From Salticus scenicus (taxonomy: Eukaryota; Arthropoda; Arachnida; Araneae; Salticidae), in NCBI GenBank assembly GCA_963930645.1, contig OZ005659.1:160866534-160930533 (forward strand): a stretch of 64,000 bases of DNA, in the 5' to 3' direction. Shown here piece by piece: positions 22,325 to 35,306 of the stretch (positions are counted from its first letter, which is position 1; each line of letters starts with the position of its first letter). A program made the position numbers and the translations under genes. The notes under the pieces were generated by a model. It worked only from the letters and a program-made list of their open reading frames with translations, had not been told where the DNA came from and did not search any database.

Positions 22325-23985
22325 TGCGTGCGTAGCATGCCTGCTATACGGTGCCGCTGGCACAGGTAGCGGTAACACGAGTAAGAGGTTCGTTCGGTTC
22401 AAGGTTAATTTTTGAGAATTTTTTCATGTTAATAGCGGCCTGCATATACGTGCCACAGGCACTGGGATACGAACCCGAGTTCCGTTCTGTTTGAAGTATT
22501 TTTTTTTTTTTTTTTTTTTTTTTGTTACAGATGATTATTATTATTTTTTTGTGTGTGTGTGTGTGTGTGTGTGATGTTTTCATTTAAAAATAGAAATTCA
22601 AACAAAATCGAGTTAAAGATATAAAACCATACAAATTTAAGGTGCATTTAAGGTTATTATCATGGGCCCGGGCAACACCGGGCGGGTTCTTTCGGTTGCA
22701 GGTTAATTTTGGGGGATTTTTTTTATGTTATTAGCGGCTCACGTATGTTCTGCCGTTCGTTTCGAGGTAATTTTTTTGTTACAGCTGATTATTTTTTTCG
22801 CGATGCCTTTATTTAAAAATAGAAATTCAAACAAAATCGAGTTAAAGATATAAAATCATACAAATTTAAGGTTCAATTAAGGTTATTATCATGGGTCCGG
22901 GCAACGCCGGGCAGGTCAGCTAATATTTAGCCTTAGTATTTAAAGAGACAGAAAATAAAAGATAGCAACTGCTTTATTTGGAGTCAGTTTGACGTCACAT
23001 TGACAGTACTTTGTAGAAAGTGATGTCATATATAGTATTTCAATTTATAACCATTTTTCCGAATTTCTTTTTTTTTTTTAAGTGAAATGTTGTAAATTAT
23101 ATTAGATGTTTTAACTTGAAATACATTTAAATAATGAACGCACGCACGCTATACGGTGCCGCAGGGACAGGTAGCGGTAATACGGGTCAGAGGTTCGTTC
23201 GGTTGATGGTTAATTTTTGAGAATTTTTTCATGTTAATAGCGGCCTGCATATACGTGCCACAGGCACTGGGATATGAACCCGAGTTCCGTTCTGTTTGAA
23301 GTAATTTTTTTTTTTGTTAGAGATGATTATTATTTTATTTATTTATTTATTTTATTTTATTTTTTTTTTTTTTTTTTTTTTTTGTGATGTTTTCATTTAA
23401 AAATAGAAATTCAAACAAAATCGAGTTAAAGATATAAAACCATACAAATTTAAGGTGCATTTAAGGTTATTATCATGGGCCCGGGCAACACCGAGCGGGT
23501 TCTTTCGGTTGCAGGTTAATTTTGGGGAATTTTTTTTATGTTATTAGCGGCTCACGTTTCTGCCGCAGACACCGGTGTCACAAGACTGAGTTTCGTTCGT
23601 TTCGAGGTAATTTTTTTGTTACAGCTGATAATTTTTTTCGCGATGCCTTTATTTAAAAATAGAAATTTAAACAAAATCAAGTTAAAGATATAAAATCATA
23701 CAAATTTAAGGTTCAATTAAGGTTATTATCATGGGTCCGGGCAACGCCGGGCAGGTCAGCTAATATTTAGCCTTAGTATTTAAAGAAACAGAAAATAAAA
23801 GATAGCAACTGTTTTATTTGGAGTCAGTTTGACGTCACATTGACAGTACTTTGTAGAAAGTGATGTCATATATAGTATTTCAATTTATAACCATTTTTCC
23901 GAATTCCTTTTTTTTTTTTTTAAGTGAAATGTTGTAAATTATATTAGATGTTTTAACTTGAAATACATTTAAATAATGATGCGAC
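22325..23985. repeat. Tandem duplication of ~815 bp
   Basis: 22325-23140 and about 23141-23985 are near-identical over most of their length, from 'gctatacggtgccgc' through 'gcggcctgcatatacgtgcc' and the GC hairpins to 'atagtatttcaatttata'. They differ in poly-T and GT-repeat tracts (a (GT)n at 22552-22573 is replaced by poly-T) and by a small deletion in copy 1 near 22755. Confidence 0.85.
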
Positions 23986-24042
23986 GATTTTTGAAACATT
24001 ACGTTCAATAAAGTGACGTCGAAGTCGACGGGTTCCAGCTAG

Positions 24043-25253
24043 TATTTATTTATTTCTGAAAGAAAATGATTTTAATATTTGTGATGATTATGAAAGCCAG
24101 CGCATGCATTTCTTCTATAACAAACTACAAACATTATACTTTTACACATAGTTATTTACAATTCACGATAATATTTATGCCTTTCACATATATATCTATT
24201 GTTAAATTTTAAAAATGAACCTAAAAGGATTTCTCGAAGCAATTGTTTAAATTCTAATATTTATAGGTTACTTAGGGCAGGGTTTCTCCACTATACACAC
24301 ATTTATATACAAACAATTTTACAAATATTTTTCTCATTCATTTCACATTTTACAAAAATTTATCTAACAATTCTTTCGGGGGTAAATCTTTAATCAATCA
24401 TAAATTTACATGATTGATTTGACTTGCTCAGTAACTGTAAAAAATATTTATTTCTGGCTTTTGCATATGAGATAATCTTCGTTTTAAACATACAGACACA
24501 CTTACTTTCACATGCATACATCATACATAAAAAAATTCTGATTTTGAAATTGAATATAATAAATATTGATAACATTGAAATTGAATATAATAAATATACT
24601 AAATATTTTGAATCTAATATTAACTTAATGAAGATATTTTATGATATTTTGTACACATTACGACGTTTTTACAAGAATACTACAAACAATTTTATATCTA
24701 CATAATGTCTCTTGCATACACATTATCTTATACATTCTTCTTAATTATATATCAAAATGATATTTCAATTTCAACAATATGAGATACATTCACATTCATA
24801 TTTTGCCAAACATATAGAAGATAATTTTACATCTTAAGATAATTTAATATTCACATTAAAAGAATAAATAAATAAATAAATAAAAGTAAAAAATAAAAAA
24901 TAATCAGTTCATCATGATTTTTTATTTTAATGTAAATTTATGCCCTACATTTGTGTTGTTTAGCGCTCCACTGCATATGTGGTAATTTTGTCATGCATGT
25001 TGTTATCCTTGCATTTGAATATCTGGCCAATTTCTCTTTTGTGGGGGTAATGGCATGTATGGTATTAGGTGCATAAATTTATTTTTCTCACTAATTTTCC
25101 ACACTATATAATGTAATTTGATTTACGTATAATATTAATAATTATTTTGAAAAAAAAAATCAGTACAGATATATACTGAATAAAAAAAAATAATAATAAT
25201 AATAAATCTTGTATCTACAAAATAAAATTACACCAGATTTCTTATTTATATAA

Positions 25254-25289
<36 letters not shown>

Positions 25290-25780
25290 CACAATTTTTG
25301 TTTGAATTTTTCTAATAATATACTAATTAATTACATTTTATATTTTTAGAATTGCATTACGCTTTTATGCACACAGAAATTTACTTGCATACTTATTTCA
25401 GTTTTATAGTATTATACACAAACATACGCATTCTTTTTCTTCCTCTTCAGATAAATAAATAAATATAGGTTTAAAAAATACATATACTTTTTTAAATATA
25501 CACATTAATATGTAATTTAAATAACAGTGAATGAAATGCAATTTTATTCACTGTATGTTTCTATAATTTGGTATTCTGCCTGCACATTGGATTGCTACCA
25601 TTGGTAATGTATATCCTTATTGTGCCAAGAAAACGGAGGTAAAGATATTTTCTCCACATTTATCTTGGCTATGTCTAATACTACTGTTTGCAAATATTCT
25701 AAATTAAATTTTAGAAATTGTTGCTTAAGCTATATATGAAAGATAAATTCGTTGTCATTACTTATATTGAAGAGTGCACT

Positions 25781-25822
<42 letters not shown>

Positions 25823-26122
25823 TTATATTACAAAATATATCTGCTTGATCTACTAAGCAATGGACTTTATAAAATAAATAAATAAATAAAATAAAAATCC
25901 GTTACATGACATGTCATCTTAAGTGCAGTGTTTTATACTGATTGTTTATTATTGAATTGTATTTGTGTTTTTACGTGACCATAGATCCATATTACTCATT
26001 TATTTTATATAATTACATCTATACTTATTTTATTATATTAGTGTGTTATTTTACAATATTTCATTGTTTATTTCTGTTAATTATATTCCTATACATTTGT
26101 TAATTTAGAAAAAGCATGGTTG

Positions 26123-26156
<34 letters not shown>

Positions 26157-27753
26157 TGGCAAGGGGGAAAAAATATGTTATATAGATTATTACATATTAT
26201 AAAGTTTATTTTTTTCTCTTTAAATGATAGGAAAATTCTCGAAATAAATTAAATTATAAATCAATTTTTTTAATCTTAAACACCTACTTAAAATATAACG
26301 ATATAACTATTTTTAACCTATAAATAATAAATTTACAATATACCTTTTCTAATTTTTATATCTTCCCTTTCACTTCTGTTTCATTGTGGCTGAAACAAAT
26401 TCTATGATCAATTCACAGTATTCATTTAGCAATCCTAAGGTAATGAAAATTCTTTTCGCACTGGAAAGGATATGTTTTGACTTATTTCTATCCTTTTGTT
26501 TTGTGCAACCGTAAAATAATTAATTTGGTTTCTTTTAATCTTACATCCAAATATAACTCATGTGCTATCTTGTCGCCTAATTTACATCATCAGCTAGTTA
26601 AAATATTTCCATAGCTGGTTGTTTCCCGGGAACTAAAATACTTCGCGAAATCATGCCAACATTCACTAACAATGACCATTGAAGTACTGGTCACATTTTC
26701 AAAAATTACATAAAAATAGTTGCAACGTACCGCAACCATTCTCTATCTTAAACTTTGAACTTGGCGTCTATAATTAAACGTCAAATGCATTGTCATTTTT
26801 TTTTTGCTCCAGTTTTTGGTGTTCACTTCCTAACTGACTTTCGATCATGATATAACTCAGGAAAGATTAGGGCCTGGGGCCCGGCCTTGTGCCCGTACTG
26901 TTTCCACACACCTTGCTTCACACTCCATGTTGTTATTGTCAAAATTGATTAAGATTTTATTTTTTAAATCTGTGATCACTCTAGAAAATATCTTATTTTA
27001 AGTAATCAATAAATTCATCTGAACTGGTCAACCAATGACCTCTTTGATTCGTGCTTGGGTAATTTGTTTCAATCTATAATTTTTAACTTGACTTTTTTAC
27101 AGCTTATCCTGTGTGACCAACGCAATAAGATTATCTTATCGACAACTAATAATCACCAGCAGAGCATACTATATATTAAACTTTTGAATGATGTGTTGGA
27201 AATTCATTTTCAAAAATAGTGCACGCTACTGTATTTTTTTAAATGCCCATTTGAGTTAGTGTATTTAACAAAAAAAATTACAAAACATAACAAAAAATGC
27301 ATAGTTGCAATCAACGTATTTCCTTGAAACTCAGTATATACGTACAGTACATATCAAGGTCTCAACCATGCTTATTAAAAAACTAGATCTGCCCGCCATC
27401 TTGTACCAAAATGCCGATCACTAGAAAATTTCAACTTCGCACAAAAAACATACTTATGAACAGGTTTTCTTGAAATTCAGTATGTACAGAGCCTATAATA
27501 AAATCTGTAAGCTTATAAAACAACTATTCAAACGTTATCTTGTTTCAAGACGGCGGTTTATGGTTTATGCCTTTGAGAAGAATCGGGAAAATTGACTAAA
27601 TAATTCGACGTTCACATGAAATCAGTGATGTGTAACATTTAATTATATTAGAACTAGATATGCAAACAGCAACACATCGTATCAGTTCCAAAAGCCTAAT
27701 TTATGAATTTTATTTCTTAAGCAAACACGTTGTATACACTATTACATAATATT
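24043..27753. other. Long gene-free AT-rich stretch
   Basis: It contains poly-T runs (25256-25289, 26126-26155), a TA microsatellite (25787-25821) and (AAAT)n tracts. A GC-richer patch near 26870-26940 has no recognisable frame. Near 27310-27580 there are two diverged ~165-bp units, each with a 'ttgaaattcagtatgtac'-like word and a 'gccatcttgtaccaa'-like word. No gene was seen. Confidence 0.5.
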
Positions 27754-28989
27754 TTAATTAGATGATGGAATTTGAAATAATAGAACTCCATAAGTTAACA
27801 TTGCACCACTTGTGGTTAGAATTAAACTCATGTTTATAGTAAACATTTCACCGCCAGTGAAATAAGGATGTAAGTTGTTAATACAGTCACTCATTATTTT
27901 AAATGTTGTCAGGACCATCGCATCCTGATGATTGCTTAGCACATTTTCTGCACATTCCACTAATTTCAATTTTAGAGATTCATATTCACTATTTGCTTTA
28001 GATCCAGTTAAAGTTAAACCAAAAAATATTACTATAGCCAATAAAAATGTGATTCCTAACAGGCACAGTACTAATATGTCGGAAAAGAATGCATAATTTG
28101 AGAAAAGAAGGCTCAATGTGTCGAAGAAACTACATATAGATGCTGCATATAAAAGAAAACATGTGGCAGATACCGAGTTTTCGATATCTTTAAACAAGTT
28201 AATACACATGTTGTAAGTCGAAATTTTAAACAATAATTCAATTTTAGATAAATAGCAGGTTTCTTTGCATTGTAATACATTCTCTCCATATTTCTTAATA
28301 ATGTTTCGCATAGCGATGTAAAAATTGCAGCACAAAATCAAGTCCATGGTAATTACGGCTGTGGTGCTTATAACAGAAAATATAATGCTGACACGGATGA
28401 CATTTAATGCAAATATTCTGATATTATCTGAAACATGGAAAAATAAAAATTTAAAATTCAGTGTTTCATTGAAATTTTTGTAATAGAAATATGATATAGT
28501 TATAATACTTACAAGATACCACACTACATCCACAAAGATTTGATATTTTAAATAAAGCGGGCATTTTCCAGCTTGAATATTGAGCTGATTGTACAAAGTG
28601 CATACTTTTGTGATGATTATTGATATTTTCTCTCTTTTAAACAACAAAAGGATACGTATAAGAAGTCCAAGACTTATATATACATAGAGTGTAAATAAGA
28701 TCTGCTTAGTTAAGTTCATGTAGTGCATAGAAGATATACTGATAATGTATGTGAATATTTCTACAGTTGCTATAGTCGAGTCCCAAAGGCTATGAGTGAA
28801 AAAATTTTCCTTTGCAGAACGTTTCTTTAACGTAATTCCATGAAAATATGACGCTTTTATTAAAAGACTAAAAACTTCAACAACCGGGATCGTTCTTGCT
28901 GCAGCATGTGGATGTTTTGTCATAGAACGTTTTGCTTCTCTCTTAAAATTATTTTTACAGGAATTTTCATAAAAATCATGTACATCCAT
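27754..28989 (-). CDS. Gustatory receptor, divergent paralogue (single exon)
   Basis: Complete 411-residue frame with an ATG start and no intron. Predicted membrane segments lie near residues 71-88, 97-116, 150-168, 194-223, 274-296, 303-328 and 385-406. The C-terminus has the receptor family signature TYGVLLFQ at 399-406, preceded by YFTGGEMFTINMSLILTT, followed by a short tail IPSSN. It shares with the other two receptors the LLIRI motif after TM2 and an LFKxIxxxxSxxCxLLY motif before TM5, but overall identity is low, so it is an older member of the cluster. Its expected role is a membrane chemoreceptor channel. No sign of disruption. Confidence 0.87.
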   Translation of the reverse strand: MDVHDFYENSCKNNFKREAKRSMTKHPHAAARTIPVVEVFSLLIKASYFHGITLKKRSAKENFFTHSLWDSTIATVEIFTYIISISSMHYMNLTKQILFTLYVYISLGLLIRILLLFKREKISIIITKVCTLYNQLNIQAGKCPLYLKYQIFVDVVWYLVSIITISYFYYKNFNETLNFKFLFFHVSDNIRIFALNVIRVSIIFSVISTTAVITMDLILCCNFYIAMRNIIKKYGENVLQCKETCYLSKIELLFKISTYNMCINLFKDIENSVSATCFLLYAASICSFFDTLSLLFSNYAFFSDILVLCLLGITFLLAIVIFFGLTLTGSKANSEYESLKLKLVECAENVLSNHQDAMVLTTFKIMSDCINNLHPYFTGGEMFTINMSLILTTSGAMLTYGVLLFQIPSSN

Positions 28990-30308
28990 GATTGAATAAA
29001 TTTTAAGAGTCTTCTAAGTAAAGAGCAGAATATAACTATAAAAAGAATTTTAATAAATTTTTTATTTATTTTATTTTTTTTAATATCCGTGTTGTTGTTT
29101 TTTTTTTTTAATTATTATTATTGAAGTCGCATAAGCTAAATGCCTTTAAAGGTTTGAAATTCTAAAGTATAAATATGAAATTTCCTACAAAACTGGTACA
29201 CACGTTTCCGTCTGAGCAGCGCACTTCATATGATTTTTATTTTCTTATAATCTCTTTCTTTTTTAGAGATTTATTTCATTTAGTCTGTTTTCAGTTTAAT
29301 TTTTTCCAAAAGTATTTTGTTAACATATTTATCACCACTTATATATAGCAATAATATCCACTTAGCATGCAACGACAATGACATAGTAACATTTTAAAAA
29401 AAATCTATGTATTAAATACTATGGGATTGCTTGTTTCTTTTCAGTTGTTTTAGAAATAATTTGATATTATAACACTGAAAACATAAATGGACACCTAAAT
29501 TTAATATTACTTTAACCTTTATCCTAAAATCTAACCAGTCTTCTGAAACTGCTAACGATCCAAATTCTTGAAATCCAAATGGAAACATAGGTCTTTATGA
29601 AAAGATCTCGATTCCTTTAATAAAAATGTTTAATTTTGGAATTTCATTCTCCCTTATGCACATAACTGATGGGCTTTTGTGATGTCCGTTATAAAAAACT
29701 ACTCTGTCATTTAATGTATCTAATTTATCTACATCATACAGAAAAAACAATCATTTGTAACTGTTTTTAAAACATTAAGAACGTAAAAAAAATGTTGACT
29801 TTCAAACCTATAGAAACAAAAATGAAAAACTGATAAAATTAATAAAAAATGAAAGATCAATACCTTGGATGTCGATCTATAGCTTTAAACGTTGATTTTC
29901 AATTTGAATTTCCGAGAAATGTCTTTTAAACATAATTCATTTCACTCCATCAAAATTTTCATACAGCCTTTCGTGACTATCCATTAACTACAAAAATCGA
30001 TGCTGTATGATCAGAAATTTTGTTTATCTACTTTTGTTCTCGAAATTTAACAATAATTTTTAAAAGGAAAGATGTGGATAGAAAACATCTATGTTCCTTT
30101 TACCCTAAACTTGACGACCCAGTAAAATGTGTATTTAATGTTTTTTATTTTATGCTATCAATTTTCAGTCAATACACATGTCTTTGAAAGGCAATTTATT
30201 TTCAATAGAATGTGTGTACATTAGTTGCTAAGCGTCTGTTGTAGTTTACAAGAAAAATGTTAGAATATCTTGTAACATAAATTAATTTGCCTAATACAGA
30301 TATAATAA
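28990..30308. other. Gene-free sequence upstream of the receptor
   Basis: AT-rich. The region just upstream of the receptor start (28990-29110) has poly-T runs but no clear TATA/initiator pair. No gene or transposon end seen. Confidence 0.5.
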
Positions 30309-30539
30309 CAGGGGTCGTACTCTTCGTCCTTTTTTCAGGACACTCGCAGAGATAAGAAATTTTCGCCATTTTTGCCACCACTAATTTCCTGCAGAAATAA
30401 TTCTAGTACATTTATATTATTTATAAGTAACTTGATTATACAGAGTAGACATTATTTTATAAAAATAATGGTAGAAATAAGTTTGAAAAATTGTCATTTA
30501 TGAGCGTTTCCTAAAAAAAGGGTGGAGAGTACGATCCCT
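30309..30539. mobile_element. MITE with ~25-bp TIRs and 7-bp direct repeat
   Basis: Left end 'aggggtcgtactcttcgtcc' and right end, inverted, 'agggatcgtactctccaccc' are matched terminal repeats. ATAATAA occurs on both sides (30302-30308 and 30540-30546). The interior is non-coding. The superfamily is unassigned. Confidence 0.65.
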
Positions 30540-30546
30540 ATAATAA

Positions 30547-31190
30547 GGACAAAGATATTATTGTTTATATAATGAAAGTAAATTACATGATAAAGGTTCC
30601 CTTTTTTAATTGCACAATTTCTTTTCTTTTGCAAATGTTTTAATCATTATAATCAATCAAATAAAAATTTTAATGGGTGTGGAAGGAACAGAAGGTATTA
30701 TCATAGATATAAACATTTTAATTTATTTCGGAGTATTTTTAGCTCCGCCTTTCTTTCTCACCGCTTTATTTATAGAAAAAATTTTCTCCAATATATAACT
30801 TCTATAAAATAAGAAAAAAATTACTTCTAAAAAATAAGAGGCAGGAAATAAAAGCAGGGTTAAAAATTCTCCGGAAAAAATTAAAATATTTGCATTATGC
30901 ATAGATTATGATGCATATTCCAAATTTACACATTTTTATACAACTTATGAATGTGTTTAATTTAAATAACTATGATCTATTTTGCAAAACTTTTCTTTAA
31001 TTACATCCCGAACATACTATGTAAGGAAAGAATTGAAATCCTGATTTGCAAGATGGGTTTTGTATCTTGCATAGCTCAAAAACGAGAGATCGTAGAATGT
31101 TGAAAATTTATATTTGGGATTCTCATGGTGTTTAGTCATATGCCTGCAACTTTGGTCTTGACACGAGGTACCTTTTTGCAGATATTTACG
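30547..31190. other. AT-rich, no gene
   Basis: A 62-codon frame at 30610-30798 has no family resemblance and is probably chance. Confidence 0.45.
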
Positions 31191-31339
31191 ATTTTACACG
31201 ATTTTTCGTGTTGTATGTGTGATTGTGCGTATGCTTGTGTTAGTGAACGCGATAGCTTATAAACGTTTTATTGGAATGAGCTGAAAGTTGGTTATATGTC
31301 ACCCTATCACATACTGCATAGATTTTGGTGAATTATAAC

Positions 31340-32110
31340 TTACAGTATTTTTTTTTTTTTTACATGACGAAAAATTCTCTATTATTATGGTCCACTTGTT
31401 CAAATTATTTAAAATGAGATATCATCTAAACATCTTCTTCAAATGAACTGAAAATTTATATACATGTTATAAGTCATCACCGCACGAACAGTATAGGTTT
31501 TGGTGAATCTATACAAGGAATACTAACACTTATTGCTTTTTTACAGGGATACAACAAAAAATTCCTTATCATTATGGCCTATGATCTGAAGTTATTTAAA
31601 GTGCGATATTGTCTGAAAGCCTTATTGCGATTGAGCTGAGCATTTATATACATGTAATAGGTCACAATCGTACAAATTGTATAGACTTTGGTGAATCTAG
31701 CACGTATAGATTTTTTCACGGATACAAAGAAAATTTCTTTATCATTTTGGCATAGGAGCTCAAATTATTAAAAGTGTGATAGTGACTAAATGACTTTTTA
31801 AATAAAATGAAAATTTATATATATTTTATAGGTTACCATCGAACAAAGTGTATAGAGATTGGTGAATTTAGTATTTATAGTTATTTTACAGGGACATAAC
31901 AAAAATTCTTTATCATTATGGCCTGCTGGTTGGAATTATTAAAAGTGCGATAACGTCTAAATGCCTTACCCGTTTGAGTTGAAAAACTATATACATGTTA
32001 TAGGTCACCGTCGCAAAAAAATTGTAGATTTAGTGAATTTAGCACTTATAGATGTTTACAGGAACACAACGAAATATTCTTTATCATTCTGAATTATTGT
32101 ATCAAACTAT
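31340..32110. repeat. Tandem array, ~173-bp unit, 5 copies
   Basis: Same unit as at 9541-10240 but in reverse orientation, with landmarks spaced 170-188 bp. Confidence 0.8.
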
Positions 32111-32694
32111 TTGAAGTTCAATAGCGTTAAACTCTTATTCGATTGAGCTCATTAATTTAAGACTTTTCTTACTTTAATGTATCGCTGGAACATTAGTGGA
32201 GGCTAAAAAATTGTCTGTACTGTGTATCTGTCTAACTGTCAGCATGTGTATACCATGATAACCGACGCAATCATCCCCTCCCCCAGCTGGTTTGCATATT
32301 GCACACAAAAAGCACACAAAATCAGCAACATAATTTTGGGTGAGCATTCTGTTTGTACGTTGTGTACAGGGACACACAAAAGTTTTTCTTATAATTACGG
32401 CCTATGGACAGAATTTGTATATACGACGATAGCGGCCACAAAACCACCCGATTAATTTGGAAAATGGCATACACGTGAAGGCACTATTCAGAAATTAATT
32501 TTAGTTTTTGATGTTTATATTGTTTATAGTTCGTATACAGGGATACACCAAAATATTTTTTCATTATTACTGCCAATGGACAGAAATACTTTTAAACGTA
32601 TTTTAATGTAATGACATTGCTTTCAAGAAAATGAAATGATCGTAGATTATTGGGATGCTTAAAGGCATGTTTTCTGTAGAAAAATGTGTACTTG

Positions 32695-33578
32695 CAAGGA
32701 AACATTCAAAAGGTGTCGTCTTTAAAAAATATTGAAAATATATATGTGATTCTACTCTTCATAAAACAACAGAAAGAAAAAAAAAATATCGGCTGAAATG
32801 AATTACAGCGACCACAAAAAATTATCAAATTTAAGCATTTTTGGCGATTTAGCGCTGTTAGGCGATAAGTTCGTTAGCAGTGAGATTGCCGTGTACGAAC
32901 AAAACCGTGTTTTAATTCTCTGCCAAGTACTCAAAATCAATCGCCCAACAGTTTGAATTCGCCAAATATGCTTAATTACTTATCTGCATTAAACAGTTTT
33001 CTCCATAGCGCCCCTTGTCGCGAAAGGCAAATCCTCGGCGCAACTTGGAAATTGTTCAATTCTCACACTTTCGCCCACTGTCGGCTCTAGGCTAGGGCCT
33101 GGCGATTTATGTATTTTTTTTTTTTTAAATAAACTGCGATTAGTCCCTTTAGAAGCGCTCACCATCACTCCAAGAGTGATAAGCGGGGGCTGCTCCCTGT
33201 TAAAATATGCTTAATTTTGTTGTTCATCAGCTCACGCCCATTATCGGTTTGGTTTCATTCCGGCGTTTATCTGAAATTGTTCAATTCTCACACCATCGCC
33301 CACTGTCGGCTCTAGGCTAGGGCCTGGCGATTTATGTATTATTTATTTTTTAATAAACTGCGAGTAGTCCCCTTATAAGCGCTCAACATCACTCCAAGAG
33401 TGATAAGCGGGGGCTGCTCGCTGTTAAAATATTCTTAATTTTGATAATTTTTTGTGGTCGTTGTAATTCATTTCAGCTGATAATTTTTTCACTCTTTGGT
33501 GCTTTATGAAACGTAGAATCACATGTAATTTTTTTTTTCAAGATTCTTTGAAGACGACACCTTTTGAATGTTTCCTTG
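32695..33578. mobile_element. Foldback element, long form (884 bp)
   Basis: The ends CAAGGAAACATTC and GAATGTTTCCTTG are exact inverses, and the inverted repeats extend about 150-170 bp inward (for example 'tgtggtcgttgtaattcat' opposes 'atgaattacagcgaccaca'). The centre holds two tandem copies of ~240 bp. A 324-bp short form lies at 59268-59591. It interrupts a ~170-bp module whose halves resume on both sides. No coding capacity. Confidence 0.85.
33045..33440. repeat. Tandem pair of ~240-bp units inside the foldback element
   Basis: Both copies contain 'cgcccactgtcggctctagg', 'gcctggcgatttatgtatt' and 'ccaagagtgataagcggg'. It is notably GC-richer than the surroundings. Confidence 0.85.
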
Positions 33579-34904
33579 TTAGACTAAATAATTAATGTAC
33601 TGTACCTTATAAAATGTTACGTAATTATGTGAATTTTCGAACAATTACACATAAGCTGCATAGAATACGTTTTTTAAGTTTTTTGCTGATGCATGTAATG
33701 TTTATGGTTCATTTACAGGGACACACAAAAGAATTTCGTAACATTAGAATCTATTTACAGATTTTTATTTAAGTGCATTTTAACGAGTTTATGCTTTACT
33801 TAAATAATAGGATTAACATACATTATTAAAATGTTTAAAAGCAATAGACTAAATAACTTACTTAAAGAATTACACGAAAAAAAATCCAATAACATTCTAT
33901 AATCCTCCAAGTGATGTCAAATAAGTTTCAAATGATAATGGTTACAAGGAAATAGCTTATAGTTTTTATTGGTTTATAAAATGTTTGTGACTCGTGTACA
34001 GGGACACACAAAAAGATTTTGTAATATTACGGTCTATACACAGTATTTCTTATAAATGCATTTTAACACGGTTACAGTCCATTTATCATAGTGAAAAAAA
34101 CGTTTGTTATTTGAATGTTTAAAAGCATAGTTTCTGTAGAAAATTATTAGCATAACAATGGTATTTAGTTTACAGGGCTAAGAAAATTAATTCTGATACA
34201 TTATAAAATCAAAAATTACCCACAGGTATTTATTAGTTATAAGGAATTAACACAAGGTTACGACTTACAATGAAATACACATCGATATATAGAGAGAGAC
34301 AGATGTAGACAGATTGATAAAACGGGAAGGGAGTTCAGGCGGGCGGCAGCCATACTCGGAAACGTATCTGGTTATATAGCGAGTTCATTATCTATATAAA
34401 TGTGTGTGTGTTTCTATATTCTATGTATGTATATATATTAATAAATATTTTAAATAATATGGAATAAATGAAATTTATCTACTGAAAAATACGTATGCAT
34501 TTAGGGCGTTCAGGCTTTCGACCTGTAGATCCATTAGTTTAAACAACTGCTAATTATCTAAAGTTCAGAAAGTTGAGTGAAGTCAATATAGATCTTTTTT
34601 TTTTTTTAATTTCTGTGTATGTTGCAAGTATTTTTTTTTCTTGTTAAAAGTAATAGAGTTCTAATAAGTACAAAATGAAATATCATTTTGAAATGTAATA
34701 CCTGTAAGCAGGTTAATTGTAAATTATGTATAGGGAGACTCATGCCCCTAGGGCTGCTTTTATTCAATAGCCAAAAATAGAGCCACTGACCTGTTTAAAA
34801 TTATGCAGCGATATGTATATATCTTTAGAAATAATACTTTTAACTGGGATTAATATAAACACTTAAAATAATAAATTCCGTCAAATAGAAGGTTTTTTAA
34901 ATAA

Positions 34905-35035
34905 ACTTCACACATAGCCCTACGTACAACCCCTTCATTGTACGTAGGACCCGACTTCATTGTATCTAAGGCCAGACCTCATTGTACTTAGGCTCATATC
35001 TCGTTGTATGTAGGGCCAAACCTGATTGTACATAA
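34905..35035. repeat. Minisatellite, ~31-bp unit, 4-5 copies
   Basis: Repeats of 'ttcattgtacgtaggacc' and variants ('ctcattgtacttaggctc', 'ctgattgtacataacg'). It lies just inside the left end of the pogo-like element. Confidence 0.8.
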
Positions 35036-35306
35036 CGTTGCTTTAATTTGAAAAACTATTTTTCACTATTTTCGTTTTTTTTTTTTTTTTTTTTTTTTTT
35101 TTGGCCATTCTAATAACAGGTTTTTCTTCAATTTATTTCTTTTCTGAACCTTCCTGGTTTTCGGCCACCTCTTTTCTTTTATGTACAAGGTTTTGCTTTA
35201 GGAAAAGCCCTGTTCGAGCGTGACACATGAAATGATGTAAGATGTTGAAGGTTTTGAAATTTCCACAGGACATGAAACAGAGACATCCAGTTCCATCATT
35301 GTTGGT

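Larger units (their letters stand above)
21295..24042 (+). mobile_element. Helitron candidate carrying tandem arrays
   Basis: A Helitron-like 5' end TCTATATATTAATTTGG begins at 21295. The 3' end has a perfect hairpin CGTCGA-ag-TCGACG followed within about 10 nt by CTAG at 24039-24042 and then T. Inside, GC-rich hairpins 'ccgggcaacgccgggc' with following 'ggtcagctaa' look like the 3' ends of further Helitrons (near 22905 and 23750). Whether 21295 and 24042 belong to one element is not certain. Confidence 0.5.
31200..34600 (+). repeat. Left arm of ~170-bp modular repeat
   Basis: It begins with an array in which the word 'tcattatggcctat' or a variant occurs near 31380, 31565, 31740, 31912 and 32082 (the reverse complement of the 9541 array). 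Diverged modules with 'acagggacacacaaaa' follow near 32367, 32537, 33716 and 34000. It ends with 'aaggcgggcggcagccat'-type sequence near 34340 and a stretch near 34500-34560 that matches 11090-11170. A foldback element interrupts it. The right arm at 36080-37870 is in the opposite orientation. Confidence 0.65.
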
